Origin: Streptomyces sp. TLI_235
Lineage (GTDB): Bacteria > Actinomycetota > Actinomycetes > Streptomycetales > Streptomycetaceae
Direction: 5' to 3'
Length of the DNA: 64,000 bases
NCBI GenBank assembly: GCA_002300355.1
Contig: NSGV01000002.1
Span: 1,488,001 to 1,552,000, forward strand
Part shown: piece after piece, positions 45,403-56,551 of the stretch
How positions within the stretch are numbered: the first letter of the stretch is position 1
Layout: every line of letters begins with the position of its first letter
The notes under the pieces: generated by a model
Databases searched by the model: none
Seen by the model: the letters and a program-made list of their open reading frames with translations, nothing else
What the model was told of the DNA's origin: nothing
Translations under genes and position numbers: made by a program

Positions 45403-46662
45403 TCAGGACACCGCGCGGGAGTCCCCCCAGCTGCCCTCGAACTCCTCGCGGTAGACCTCCAGCAGCCCGGGTTCGGTGCCGCCCGGTTCCTGGCCGGCGC
45501 CGCCCCGCAGGACGAGGGCGGGCGACTCGATGCCGCGGGCCCGGCGGAGGTAGGGCTGGATGACGCCGACGTCCCCGGAGCGGCGCCGGCCGCCGGTCTG
45601 GCCGGTGACCCGGGGGCCCTCGACGAGGTAGGCGGTGAAGCGGGGCATCTCGTCGAAGACCCGGATCTCGAAGCCGCCCGGGTCCCGCAGCCGGGCCCGG
45701 ACCCGCCGCACGTGCATGATGTTCATCTCGATCGAGCGCCCGAGTTCGCCGCGGCCGAGCCCGAGTTCGCGTTCCCGCCGGCGGACGGCGCTGCTGGCCG
45801 GGTTGAGGAAGAGCAGCCGGACCCGGCAGCCGTCGGTGGCGAGCCGCACCAGGCGCTTGCCGGTGTAGTTCTGGCAGAGCATGCCGAGGCCGATGCCGAC
45901 CGCGTCCAGGCGGCGGGCGCCGTCCAGCAGGTCCTCGACGGGGAGCTCGCGCTGGAGGCGGACCCGGTCGGCGTGGACGGCGACGACGTCGGCGTAGCGG
46001 CCGGCGACGAGCTCCTCGACGACGTCGGCGGGGACGCCGCCGGCGCCGCCGTCGAGCAGGCTGAGCAGCCGGGCGGCGGCGCGCTCGGTCTGGTCGAGGA
46101 CGGTCTGCGAGAGGCTGCGGTTGCGGGAGACGACGTGCCGGGCGACCTCGAGTTCGTCGAGGGCGAGTTCGACCTCGCGGCGGTCGAGGACGTACGGCTC
46201 GAAGCACGGCCAGTGCTGGACCATGAGTTCGCGCAGCTGGGGCAGGGTGAGGAAGACCAGCGGGTCGTCGTCGGCGGGGTCGAGGAGGTAGCCCTTGCGG
46301 CGGCTGACCTCGCGGACGGCGCCGGAGCGCAGGACCCACTCCTCGCCGGCCGGTCCGGCGGCGGCGGTGACCCAGTCCTCGCCGTGGGCGGGGGCGTAGA
46401 TGGGCCGCAGTGCCTCGTCGACGAGGGCGCGCAGGCGCTGTTCGACGAGGTTGAGCCAGACGTAGGCGCGGCCGGTGAGGCGGACGCGGTGGTAGGCGTG
46501 CTCCCATTCGAGGGCGGTCCAGCCGAGCGGGGTGCCGTCGGCGGGGACGGGGCCGGCGGAGCGGCCGGGGGGGCTGGAGCGCATGACGACGGTCGGTGCC
46601 TCGCTGCGGCCCGGCTGCGGCCCGTCGAGGCCGTCGCCCCGGCCGTCGGCGGGGAACCCCAT
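45403..46662 (-). CDS. SAV2148-family HEPN domain protein
   Basis: A 419-residue cytosolic protein of the conserved streptomycete SAV2148 family. Landmarks are [38 protein letters not shown] (about residues 48-85) and [33 protein letters not shown] (about 320-352). HEPN domains act as RNases or nucleotide binders in toxin-antitoxin and defence systems, yet this family is widespread and conserved with no known partner gene here. The N-terminal 40 residues are Pro/Gly-rich and variable. Confidence 0.82.
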   Translation of the reverse strand: MGFPADGRGDGLDGPQPGRSEAPTVVMRSSPPGRSAGPVPADGTPLGWTALEWEHAYHRVRLTGRAYVWLNLVEQRLRALVDEALRPIYAPAHGEDWVTAAAGPAGEEWVLRSGAVREVSRRKGYLLDPADDDPLVFLTLPQLRELMVQHWPCFEPYVLDRREVELALDELEVARHVVSRNRSLSQTVLDQTERAAARLLSLLDGGAGGVPADVVEELVAGRYADVVAVHADRVRLQRELPVEDLLDGARRLDAVGIGLGMLCQNYTGKRLVRLATDGCRVRLLFLNPASSAVRRRERELGLGRGELGRSIEMNIMHVRRVRARLRDPGGFEIRVFDEMPRFTAYLVEGPRVTGQTGGRRRSGDVGVIQPYLRRARGIESPALVLRGGAGQEPGGTEPGLLEVYREEFEGSWGDSRAVS

Positions 46663-47076
46663 GCGCTACCTCACCTCTCGCCGCCGCTCCCGCGGAGCGG
46701 CGGACCGTCCACTGACAGCGTCTCCACCATGGCGGCCTGGGCAGAGCCTGTCTCCGCATGGGCCGGCGAGCGCGCGCCGCCGGACGATCAAGGGTACTGC
46801 CCGCTCCGGGCGGGACGCAGCCTGTTGACGGCACAACAATTCGACGGGAGGGCGGGCGACGGGCCCGAGCGCCGGGTTTTCGCGCCACGGACACCCGTTC
46901 GGGCGAACAACAGGTGAATGGGTTCGGTCGGCGGGCGGGGGTTGGGGAGTATGCGACATGTGCCGTGCGTGTGCCGTGCGTCACGCCGAGGGCGGTCCGC
47001 ACATGCCGGGGCCAGCTCCCGGGCAGATCCGAGGGAGCGCCAGTTCCCCCACGGAGCAAGGAAGTTGAGGTCCCTC
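46663..47076. other. Intergenic region between HEPN gene and glgX
   Basis: About 410 bp with divergent promoters. A hairpin CCGCCGCT/AGCGGCGG (46681-46703) lies in the leader of the HEPN gene. GTGCCGTGCGT is directly repeated near 46960-46980. GAGG at 47067-47070 is the glgX ribosome site. No other gene is credible. Confidence 0.5.
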
Positions 47077-49191
<2,115 letters not shown>

Positions 49192-49276
49192 CGGACGGGG
49201 CGCGGGCGGCCGTCCGGGTGGGCCATTCGTGCCACCCGGGCCATAGCCACGGCCGGGCCCGGGTAGGGATCACCCC

Positions 49277-51649
49277 ATGACGTCCGCCGCCGCACAACCA
49301 CCGACGGCCAGTTACCGGCTCCAGCTCCAGCCGGGCTTCACCCTGCGCGACGCCGCCCGCGCGGTGCCGTACCTGGCCGCGCTCGGCGTCTCCCACCTGC
49401 ACCTCTCCCCGCTGCTGGAGGCCGCCCCGGGTTCCACCCACGGCTACGACACGGTCGACCACGGCCGGATCAGCGAGCAGCTCGGCGGCGAGGCGGCGCT
49501 GCGGGCGCTCGCGGACGAGGCCCACCGGCACGACCTGCGGCTGATCGCCGACGTGGTGCCCAACCACATGGCGCTGCCCGTCCCCGAGCAGCTCAACCAG
49601 CCGCTCTGGCAGGTGCTCAGGGACGGCCCGGACTCGCCCTTCGCGACCTGGTTCGACATCGACTGGACGGCGCAGCCCGGCCCGGTCGACGCGCCCGCCC
49701 GCGGCCGGCTGCTGCTGCCGCTGCTCGGCGACCGGCTCGGCGGCGTCCTGGACCAGCTGGTGGTCGACGGCGAGGTGCTGCGCTACCACGACCACGCGTT
49801 CCCGCTGCGCCCCGGCACCGCGCACCTGCCGCTGCCGGGGCTGCTGGAACGGCAGTGGTACCGGCTGGCCTGGTGGCGGCTGGCCAGCAGCGAGCTGAAC
49901 TACCGCCGGTTCTTCGCGATCAACGACCTGATCGCGGTCCGGGTCGAGGTGCCGGAGGTGTTCCGGGCCACCCACGAGGTGCTGCTGCGGCTGCACGGCG
50001 AGGGCGTGCTGGACGGCTTCCGGGTGGACCACCCGGACGGGCTGGCCGACCCGCGGGGCTACCTGCGCCGGCTCGCCGAGGCCACCGGCGGCGCGTACAC
50101 GGTGGTGGAGAAGATCCTCGCCGGCGCCGAGCGGCTGCCCGGGGACTGGCCGTGCGCCGGCACCACCGGCTACGACGCGCTGCGCCGGATCGACGGGGTG
50201 CTCACCGACCACGCCGGCGCGGAGCGGCTGGTCACCGCTTACCAGCGGGACGTCGCGGACCGGACGACCGCGGCCGAGGCGGCGCTGCGCGGCCGCGCGG
50301 AGCTGACCGGGCCGCACGGCGAGCTGGCCGCCGAGGTGGACCGGCTGCTGCGGCTCGTCCGCCGGATCGGCGCCGCCGACCAGACCCTCGCCGACCACCC
50401 GCTGCCGGCGCTGCGGGACGCACTCTGCGGCCTGCTGACCGACCACCCGGTGTACCGGCCCTACGTGGTGCCGGGCGAGGAGCCGCCCGAGGAGGCGCTC
50501 GCACACCTGGCCGGCGGCGCCGAGGGCACCCCGGACCGGCTGCTGCGGGACCTGGCGCTCGGCCGGCTCGGCCGCAGCCCGGAGAAGGACGAGTTCTGCC
50601 GGCGGTTCGCCCAGACCACCTCGGCGGTGGCCGCCAAGGGCGTGGAGGACACCGCCTTCTACCGGTGGAACGCGCTGGTCTCGCTGAACGAGGTGGGCGG
50701 CGAGCCGAGCCGGCCGGGCCTCGGCCCGGCGGCCTTCCACCGCTGGTGCGCCGACCAGGAGCGGGACTGGCCGGACGGGATGACGGCGCTGTCCACCCAC
50801 GACACCAAGCGCAGCGCGGACGCCCGGGCCCGCCTCGCCGTGCTCGCCGAGCTGCCGGACGCCTGGGCCGCGGAGTGCGCGGCGTGGACGGCCGCCGCCG
50901 GGCCCTGCCCGGACCGCAGCACCGCCTGGCTGCTCTGGCAGACCCTGGTCGCGGCCTGGCCGATCGGTGAGGAGCGGCTCGTCCAGGTGGTGCTGAAGTC
51001 GGCCCGGGAGGCGAAGCTGCGCACCTCCTGGACGTCACCCGACGAGGCCTTCGAGCGGGCGCTGACGGCGTACGCCCGCGGTGCGCTCGCCAACGCCGGG
51101 CTGTGCCCGCGGATCGCCGGCTTCGTGCAGCTGCTCGCCCCGTACGCGCGGTGCAACACGCTGGCGGCGGCGCTGCTGCACCTGACGGTGCCGGGTGTGC
51201 CGGACCTGTACCAGGGCAGCGAGGAGCCGCTGTACACGCTGGTCGACCCGGACAACCGGGCGCCGGTCGACCTGGGGGCGCTGGCGGTGCGGCTGACCGA
51301 CTCGGCCGCCGACCGCGGCGGGGACCTCGCCCGGGAGAAGCTCCACCTCACCACCACGGCGCTGCACCTGCGGCGGCGCGGGCCGCTCGGCGCGTACCGT
51401 CCGCTGGAGGCTTCCGGCCGGGCGGCGGCCCACCTGCTCGCCTTCTTCCGCGGCCCGAAGGTGGTCGCCGCGGTGACCCGGCTGCCGTACGGGCTGCAGC
51501 GGGCCGGCGGCTGGGGGGACACCGTACTGGAGCTGCCCGAGGGCCACTGGACGGACGAACTGACCGGGCGGCAGTACGAGGGCGGGCCGCTGCCCGTCTC
51601 CTGGCTGCTTGAGCGCCACCCGGTCGCACTGCTCACGGAGGGCCGTTGA
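49277..51649 (+). CDS. treY: Malto-oligosyltrehalose synthase
   Basis: A 790-residue GH13 enzyme that turns the reducing end of a maltodextrin into a trehalosyl unit. Markers: SYRLQLQPGFTLRDA start, HLHLSPLLEAAPGSTHGYD, DGFRVDHPDGLADP (nucleophile), TVVEKILAG (acid Glu), THDTKRSADARARLAVL and PGVPDLYQGSE. ATG 49277 is followed by the usual N-terminus. Its stop overlaps the treZ start (TTGA), so the two are co-translated. Confidence 0.95.
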   Translation: MTSAAAQPPTASYRLQLQPGFTLRDAARAVPYLAALGVSHLHLSPLLEAAPGSTHGYDTVDHGRISEQLGGEAALRALADEAHRHDLRLIADVVPNHMALPVPEQLNQPLWQVLRDGPDSPFATWFDIDWTAQPGPVDAPARGRLLLPLLGDRLGGVLDQLVVDGEVLRYHDHAFPLRPGTAHLPLPGLLERQWYRLAWWRLASSELNYRRFFAINDLIAVRVEVPEVFRATHEVLLRLHGEGVLDGFRVDHPDGLADPRGYLRRLAEATGGAYTVVEKILAGAERLPGDWPCAGTTGYDALRRIDGVLTDHAGAERLVTAYQRDVADRTTAAEAALRGRAELTGPHGELAAEVDRLLRLVRRIGAADQTLADHPLPALRDALCGLLTDHPVYRPYVVPGEEPPEEALAHLAGGAEGTPDRLLRDLALGRLGRSPEKDEFCRRFAQTTSAVAAKGVEDTAFYRWNALVSLNEVGGEPSRPGLGPAAFHRWCADQERDWPDGMTALSTHDTKRSADARARLAVLAELPDAWAAECAAWTAAAGPCPDRSTAWLLWQTLVAAWPIGEERLVQVVLKSAREAKLRTSWTSPDEAFERALTAYARGALANAGLCPRIAGFVQLLAPYARCNTLAAALLHLTVPGVPDLYQGSEEPLYTLVDPDNRAPVDLGALAVRLTDSAADRGGDLAREKLHLTTTALHLRRRGPLGAYRPLEASGRAAAHLLAFFRGPKVVAAVTRLPYGLQRAGGWGDTVLELPEGHWTDELTGRQYEGGPLPVSWLLERHPVALLTEGR

Positions 51650-53385
51650 CCACGTACCGCGTATGGGCACCCGAGGCGGACATGGTGGAGGTGGAGATCG
51701 ACGGCCGGCCGCACCCGATGGCCCGGGAGGGCGACGGGAGCAGCGGCTGGTGGCGGGGCGAGGCGCCGGACGGCGACTACGGCTTCCGGCTGGACGGCGG
51801 CCGGGCGCTGCCCGACCCGCGCTCGCCGCGGCAGCCGGACGGCCCGGACGGGCTCAGCCGGGCCGTCGACCACGCCGCCTTCCGCTGGTCGGACACGCCG
51901 TGGCGGGGCCGGCCGCTGCCCGGCAGCGTGCTGTACGAGCTGCACGTGGGCACCTTCACCCCGGCCGGGACCTTCGAGGCGGCGGCCGAACGGCTGGACC
52001 ACCTGGTCGACCTGGGCGTGGACTTCGTCGAGCTGATGCCGGTCTGCCCGTTCCCCGGCCGGTACGGCTGGGGCTACGACGGGGTGTCTCCGTGGGCGGT
52101 GCACGAGCCGTACGGCGGCCCGGACGGGCTGAAGCGCTTCGTGGACGCCGCGCACCGCAAGGGCCTCGGCGTGGTGCTGGACGTGGTGCACAACCACCTC
52201 GGCCCGTCCGGCAACTACCTCCCGGTGTACGGGCCGTACTTCACCGACCGGCACCACACGCCGTGGGGTTCGGCGGTGAACCTGGACGCGCCGGGCTCCG
52301 ACGAGGTGCGGGGCTACCTGATCGGCAGTGCGCTGGCCTGGCTGCGGGACTACCGGATCGACGGGCTGCGGCTGGATGCGGTGCACGCCCTCGCGGACGA
52401 CCGGGCGCTGCACTTCCTGGAGGAACTCGCCGTCGAGGTCGAGAAGTTGGCGGAGGCGACCGGGCGGCCGCTGTTCCTGGTCGCCGAGTCCGACCTGAAC
52501 GACCCGCGCACCACCGCGCCCCGGCAGGCCGGCGGTCTCGGGCTGACCGCGCAGTGGAACGACGACTTCCACCACGCCCTGCACACCCTGCTGACCGGCG
52601 AGTCCGGCGGCTACTACGCGGACTTCGCGGCCGACCCGTACGCGGCCTGCGCCAAGACGCTGACCCGGGGCTTCTTCCACGACGGCAGCCGGTCCTCCTT
52701 CCGCGGCCGCTCGCACGGCCGGCCGTTCCCCGCCGCGTACGGGCACCGGCTGCTCGGCTACGCGCAGAGCCACGACCAGATCGGCAACCGGGCGGCCGGG
52801 GACCGGCTCTCGGCGACCCTCTCCCCCGGCCGGCTGGCCGCCGCGGCGGCGCTGGTGCTGACCTCGCCGTTCACCCCGATGCTGTTCATGGGCGAGGAGT
52901 GGGGGGCGAGCACCCCCTGGCAGTACTTCACCGACCACACCGACCCGGCCCTCGCGGAGGCCGTCCGGCAGGGCAGGCGGCGGGAGTTCGCCGCGCACGG
53001 CTGGCAGCCCGAGGACGTGCCCGACCCGCAGGCCCGCGCCACCGTGCTCGGCTCCACCCTCACCTGGGCCGAGCGGACCAGGGAGCCGCACGCCGGGCTG
53101 CTCGACTGGTACCGGCGGCTGATCCGGCTGCGCCGCACCCACCCGGAGCTCACCGACCCGGACCTCGGCGCCGTCCGGGTCGACCACGACGCGGCCGGGC
53201 AGTGGCTGGTGGTGCACCGCGGCCCGTTCCGGGTCGTCGTCCACCTGGGCACCGAGGCCCCGCGGCGGATCACCCTGGACCGGCCGTACGGGCAGACCCT
53301 CGCCCTGTACGGGGACTGCTGGCCGGAGTCGGACGGCTCGCTGCACCTGGCGGCGGAGTCGACCGCGGTGGTGCGGGTCGGCTGA
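51646..53385 (+). CDS. treZ: Malto-oligosyltrehalose trehalohydrolase
   Basis: A 579-residue GH13 enzyme that releases free trehalose from the TreY product. TTG 51646 is taken as start because GGAGGG lies a few bases upstream, the frame overlaps the treY stop, and the product begins at TTYRVWAPEADMVEV as in the family. Catalytic blocks are YRIDGLRLDAVHAL (nucleophile), LVAESDLNDPR (acid) and SHDQIGNR. An N-terminal beta-sandwich domain and a C-terminal beta domain flank the barrel. Trehalose serves as stress protectant and spore reserve in streptomycetes. Confidence 0.95.
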   Translation: MTTYRVWAPEADMVEVEIDGRPHPMAREGDGSSGWWRGEAPDGDYGFRLDGGRALPDPRSPRQPDGPDGLSRAVDHAAFRWSDTPWRGRPLPGSVLYELHVGTFTPAGTFEAAAERLDHLVDLGVDFVELMPVCPFPGRYGWGYDGVSPWAVHEPYGGPDGLKRFVDAAHRKGLGVVLDVVHNHLGPSGNYLPVYGPYFTDRHHTPWGSAVNLDAPGSDEVRGYLIGSALAWLRDYRIDGLRLDAVHALADDRALHFLEELAVEVEKLAEATGRPLFLVAESDLNDPRTTAPRQAGGLGLTAQWNDDFHHALHTLLTGESGGYYADFAADPYAACAKTLTRGFFHDGSRSSFRGRSHGRPFPAAYGHRLLGYAQSHDQIGNRAAGDRLSATLSPGRLAAAAALVLTSPFTPMLFMGEEWGASTPWQYFTDHTDPALAEAVRQGRRREFAAHGWQPEDVPDPQARATVLGSTLTWAERTREPHAGLLDWYRRLIRLRRTHPELTDPDLGAVRVDHDAAGQWLVVHRGPFRVVVHLGTEAPRRITLDRPYGQTLALYGDCWPESDGSLHLAAESTAVVRVG

Positions 53386-53394
53386 CGCCCCGGG

Positions 53395-54213
53395 TCAGTC
53401 CGGCTTGCAGACGATGAAGCGCTTGTACGGGTGGCGGCCCGGGCGGTCGCCGATCTCCCGGCAGGCGGCCTGCAGGTCGTGCAGGTCGGCGACGGAGAGC
53501 TCCAGCGGGGGCTCGTCCGGCTGGTGGGTGGTGCGGATCGGGTAGTCGACGCCCGGCTCGGCGGTCATCTCGATGTGGCAGCCCAGCACGTGGGTGACCT
53601 CACGGCCGGCGGCGAACTCCACCAGGCGGTCGACGGTGCGGGTGAAGGCCGGCCAGTCGTCGACGTACAGCCGGCCCGGGTAGACGGTGTCGCCGGTGAG
53701 CAGGAAGCCGGTCCGCGGGTCGTGGTAGGTGACCGACGCCGGGTGGTGGCCCGGGGTGGCGAGGCACTCCAGCACCCGGCCGCCGAGGTCCAGCGCACGG
53801 CTCTCCTCGCCGCGGAAGCCGAACCAGGCGAGCGCCTCCCCCGCCGGCACCAGCTCGGTGTCCGGCCGGTCCGCGAACTGGCCGTCGCCCGCGGTGTGGT
53901 CGCCGTGCCCGTGGCTGTGCAGGATCAGCAGCGGCAGCCCCGGGCTGCGCCGCTCGATCAGCTCGTCGACGGTGCGGCGCAGCGGCAGGTGCGCCGGGTC
54001 GGCGGTGGCGCCGGTGTCGATCAGCACCGCCCGCTCGGTGCCGAACAGCAGGAACAGGAACGGCGCCTCGTAGTGGACGGCCTTGTTCTGCCGCAGGATG
54101 TACGTCGCCGCGTCGACCTCGTGGACCTGGAGGTCGGGGTCGGTGTTGTGCTTCGCGGACGTCGATCCGTGGATCCAGCGGACGTCCAGCGGTGTGCGGT
54201 GCTGTGCGGTCAT
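53395..54213 (-). CDS. MBL-fold metallohydrolase
   Basis: A 272-residue metallo-beta-lactamase-fold hydrolase with the metal motif HSHGHGDHTAG, a later His (ATPGHHPASV) and bridging Asp (LLTGDTVYP), then a final His (LGCHIEM). The two metal sites look complete. The substrate is unknown; glyoxalase II-like, lactonase-like and RNase-like members all exist. It is convergent with treZ with only 9 bp between stops. Confidence 0.85.
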   Translation of the reverse strand: MTAQHRTPLDVRWIHGSTSAKHNTDPDLQVHEVDAATYILRQNKAVHYEAPFLFLLFGTERAVLIDTGATADPAHLPLRRTVDELIERRSPGLPLLILHSHGHGDHTAGDGQFADRPDTELVPAGEALAWFGFRGEESRALDLGGRVLECLATPGHHPASVTYHDPRTGFLLTGDTVYPGRLYVDDWPAFTRTVDRLVEFAAGREVTHVLGCHIEMTAEPGVDYPIRTTHQPDEPPLELSVADLHDLQAACREIGDRPGRHPYKRFIVCKPD

Positions 54214-54258
54214 GGCATCCCCCTTCGTTCGCGAAGCTACCAGAGGGGGCGTCGCGGC

Positions 54259-55152
54259 TCAGCGGAGGAAGGCGGTGATCCGGGCGCGCAGGCCGGCCGC
54301 GTCCAGGCCGTAGGCGGCGAGGTGCTCGGGGATCGAGCCGTAGTGGCGGTGCTCCTCGCGCGGCACGCCGAGGCCGAGGACGCGGTGCGGGAGGTCGGCG
54401 AGCGCGTCGTGGGCGGCGCCCGCGGAGGTGCCGGCCAGGTAGGGCTCGACCAGGACGACGTCCGCGCGGTCGCCGAGGGCGGCGCGCAGCCCGGCGGCGT
54501 CGAAGGGCCGGACGGTGGCGGCGTAGAGCACGGTGACGTCCAGGCCCTCGGTGGCCTCCAGCACGGCGTCCAGCATCGGGCCGACGGCGACCACCGTGCC
54601 GCGGCGGCCGGTGCGGACGGGCAGCAGCCGGCCGGGCTCGACGGGCTGCGCGGCGTCGTTGCGGTGGGCGGAGAGCCGCAGGTAGACGAGGCTGTCGCCG
54701 TCCGCGGCGGCGTGCCGCAGCAAGGTCTCGGCCTCGTCGGGGTGGCCGGGCACGTGGACCGTCCAGCCGGGCAGGGTGTCCAGCAGGGCGACGTCCCCGG
54801 GCGCCATGTGGGTGCGGCCGCCGGCCGGCCAGTCGTACGAGCCGGCCGCGCTGACCAGGACGGCCCCGACGCCCTGGTGGACGAGGTCGAGCTTGATCTG
54901 CTCCCAGGGCCGCTCGATCAGGAAGCTGGCGAAGGTGTGCGCGATCGGTCGCAGGCCCGTGAGGGCGAGGCCGGCGGTGACGCCGATCTGCAGCTGTTCG
55001 CGGATGCCGACGTTGAGCACCCGGTCGGGGTGGCGGTCGGCGGCCGGGCGGAGGGAGTCGGCGCCGATGTCGGCGAGGACGACCGCGAGCCGGGGGTCGT
55101 GGTCGAGCAGCTCGGTGGTGACGGCGGCGAAGCGCTCGCGCATGGTCTCCAT
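54259..55152 (-). CDS. Transketolase, C-terminal (pyrimidine-binding) subunit
   Basis: A 297-residue protein equal to the PYR plus C-terminal domains of transketolase: METMRERFAAVTTELL, VGIREQLQIGVTAGLALTG (with the catalytic-type Glu) and AHTFASFLIERPWEQIKLDL. It works with the separately encoded N-terminal subunit upstream to move two-carbon units between sugar phosphates. ATG 55152 is chosen; ATG 55143, preceded by GGAG, is an alternative. The gene follows the N-terminal subunit after 31 bp, in one operon controlled by the divergent SoxR-like gene. Confidence 0.88.
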   Translation of the reverse strand: METMRERFAAVTTELLDHDPRLAVVLADIGADSLRPAADRHPDRVLNVGIREQLQIGVTAGLALTGLRPIAHTFASFLIERPWEQIKLDLVHQGVGAVLVSAAGSYDWPAGGRTHMAPGDVALLDTLPGWTVHVPGHPDEAETLLRHAAADGDSLVYLRLSAHRNDAAQPVEPGRLLPVRTGRRGTVVAVGPMLDAVLEATEGLDVTVLYAATVRPFDAAGLRAALGDRADVVLVEPYLAGTSAGAAHDALADLPHRVLGLGVPREEHRHYGSIPEHLAAYGLDAAGLRARITAFLR

Positions 55153-55183
55153 GGCAGGGGCCTTTCTCGGTGGTGGGGAGCGG

Positions 55184-55888
55184 TCAGTTCTTGGGTTCGA
55201 CGCGGGCGACGACCGCGTGCGGCCGGTCCGGGTGCGGGGCGGTGAAGGCGGCGTGCAGGGCCTCGTGGTCGCGGCCGTCCACCGTCGCGGTGGACCAGCC
55301 CTCGGCGGCGAATCGGGCCGCGATGCCGCCGCGCCAGCCGTGGGTGGCCGAGGAGTTGTCGATCACCACGGTGTGCAGCCGGTCCAGGCCGGCCGCGCCG
55401 GCGAAGGCGACCGCCTCGTGGTTGCTGCCCTCGTCGAACTCGGCGTCGCCGACCAGCACCCAGACGGCGGGGGCGGTGAGGCCCTGGGCGCGCAGGCCGA
55501 GTGCGGTGCCGACGGCCAGCGGCAGGCCGTGGCCGAGCGAGCCGGAGGCGATCTCCGCGCCGGGCACCAGCAGCCGGTCCGGGTGGTGGCCGAGCGGGGA
55601 GTCGTAGCCGCCGAAGCTCGGCAGCACGGCCTCGTCGAGGAAGCCCTTGGCGGCGAGGACGGCGTAGTAGGCCATCGGGCCGTGGCCCTTGGAGAGCAGG
55701 AAGCGGTCACGGTCCGGGGCGTCGGCGGTGGCCGGGGCGACCCGCAGGACACGGTCGTAGAGCACCCAGAGGGCGTCCAGGGTGGAGGTGGCGGCGGGGC
55801 CGTGCTTCTCGTCGCCGGTCATCAGGGCCATCAGGGCGGGCAGGTCGCCGAAGGTGCGCGGCCGCTGCCGCGTGGTTGCGGTGGTCAT
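55184..55888 (-). CDS. Transketolase, N-terminal (thiamine-diphosphate-binding) subunit
   Basis: A 234-residue protein equal to the PP domain of transketolase. Visible: LLSKGHGPMAYYAVLA, GSLGHGLPLAVGTALGL and the ThDP/metal motif VGDAEFDEGSNHEAV...VIDNS. ATG 55888 lies about 7 bases from a predicted -10, with no ribosome site, so the transcript is probably leaderless. Split transketolases serve pentose or special sugar pathways in many bacteria; here redox control is suggested by the promoter. Confidence 0.88.
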   Translation of the reverse strand: MTTATTRQRPRTFGDLPALMALMTGDEKHGPAATSTLDALWVLYDRVLRVAPATADAPDRDRFLLSKGHGPMAYYAVLAAKGFLDEAVLPSFGGYDSPLGHHPDRLLVPGAEIASGSLGHGLPLAVGTALGLRAQGLTAPAVWVLVGDAEFDEGSNHEAVAFAGAAGLDRLHTVVIDNSSATHGWRGGIAARFAAEGWSTATVDGRDHEALHAAFTAPHPDRPHAVVARVEPKN

Positions 55889-55895
55889 GGCAGAA

Positions 55896-55937
55896 ATCCT
55901 GCAAGTTGAAGTCGACTTCAGGTCAAGCGGCTATCCT
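55896..55937. promoter_or_regulatory. Divergent MerR/SoxR-type promoter
   Basis: The near-palindrome GTTGAAGTCGACTTCAGG (55905-55922) sits in the middle. On the minus strand it fills a 19-bp spacer between TTGACC (55926-55921) and CAGGAT (55901-55896), the over-long spacing that MerR-family activators correct. On the plus strand TTGAAG (55906-55911) and TATCCT (55932-55937) are 20 bp apart. Both predicted transcripts would start at or next to their ATG codons. Confidence 0.7.
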
Positions 55938-55944
55938 CGGCCGC

Positions 55945-56439
55945 ATGGGACCGACCCGGCACGACCTGTTGACCATCGGCCAACTCTCCGCCCGCAGCGG
56001 GCTGGCGGCCTCCGCGCTGCGCTACTACGAGCGGATGGGGCTGATCAGCGCCGATCGCACCACCGGCAACCAGCGCCGCTACGCCCGCGCCACGCTGCGG
56101 CGGATCGCCTTCGTCCGGGCGGCGCAGCGGGTCGGCCTGTCCCTGGAGGAGGCGCGCACCGCGCTGGACCGGCTGCCGGAGGACCGTGCGCCGAGCACCG
56201 CCGAGTGGGGCGAGGTGGCCGGCACCTGGCACGAGCGGATCGACCGGCAGATCGAGGAACTCCAGCTGCTGAAACGGAAGTTGACCGGCTGCATCGGCTG
56301 CGGCTGCCTGTCCCTGTCGCGCTGTGCGCTGTACAACGCGGGCGACCGGGCGGGCGCGGCCGGGCCGGGCGCCCGCTACCTGCTGACCGGCGACCCGGCG
56401 GACGGCCCGGCGCCGGGGGCAGCCGCGGCGGAGCACTGA
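55945..56439 (+). CDS. soxR: SoxR-like [2Fe-2S] MerR-family regulator
   Basis: A 164-residue MerR-type activator. The winged HTH reads TIGQLSARSGLAASALRYYERMGLI (residues about 10-34), followed by a dimerisation helix. The cluster motif CIGCGCLSLSRC (Cys 116, 119, 121, 127) has the exact C-x2-C-x-C-x5-C spacing of SoxR. It should sense redox-active metabolites or oxidants. ATG 55945 is seven bases after the predicted -10, so it is leaderless. The divergent transketolase operon is the obvious target. It may be a second SoxR-like protein rather than the main one of the genome. Confidence 0.88.
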   Translation: MGPTRHDLLTIGQLSARSGLAASALRYYERMGLISADRTTGNQRRYARATLRRIAFVRAAQRVGLSLEEARTALDRLPEDRAPSTAEWGEVAGTWHERIDRQIEELQLLKRKLTGCIGCGCLSLSRCALYNAGDRAGAAGPGARYLLTGDPADGPAPGAAAAEH

Positions 56440-56551
56440 CCGACCGGCAGGCCAACGGGCCCGGGCCGGATCGGGCGTTCGGGGGCCGGCGGCCGGCGCC
56501 GCCCGTCTATGCTGCCGGGGTGAGAGTCGAACGGCTGCCGGGAGCGCGGAC

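Noticed and set aside
45403-46662. HEPN protein as part of a toxin-antitoxin or defence system
   Set aside because: It belongs to a broadly conserved streptomycete family and has no adjacent partner (no MNT or antitoxin gene).
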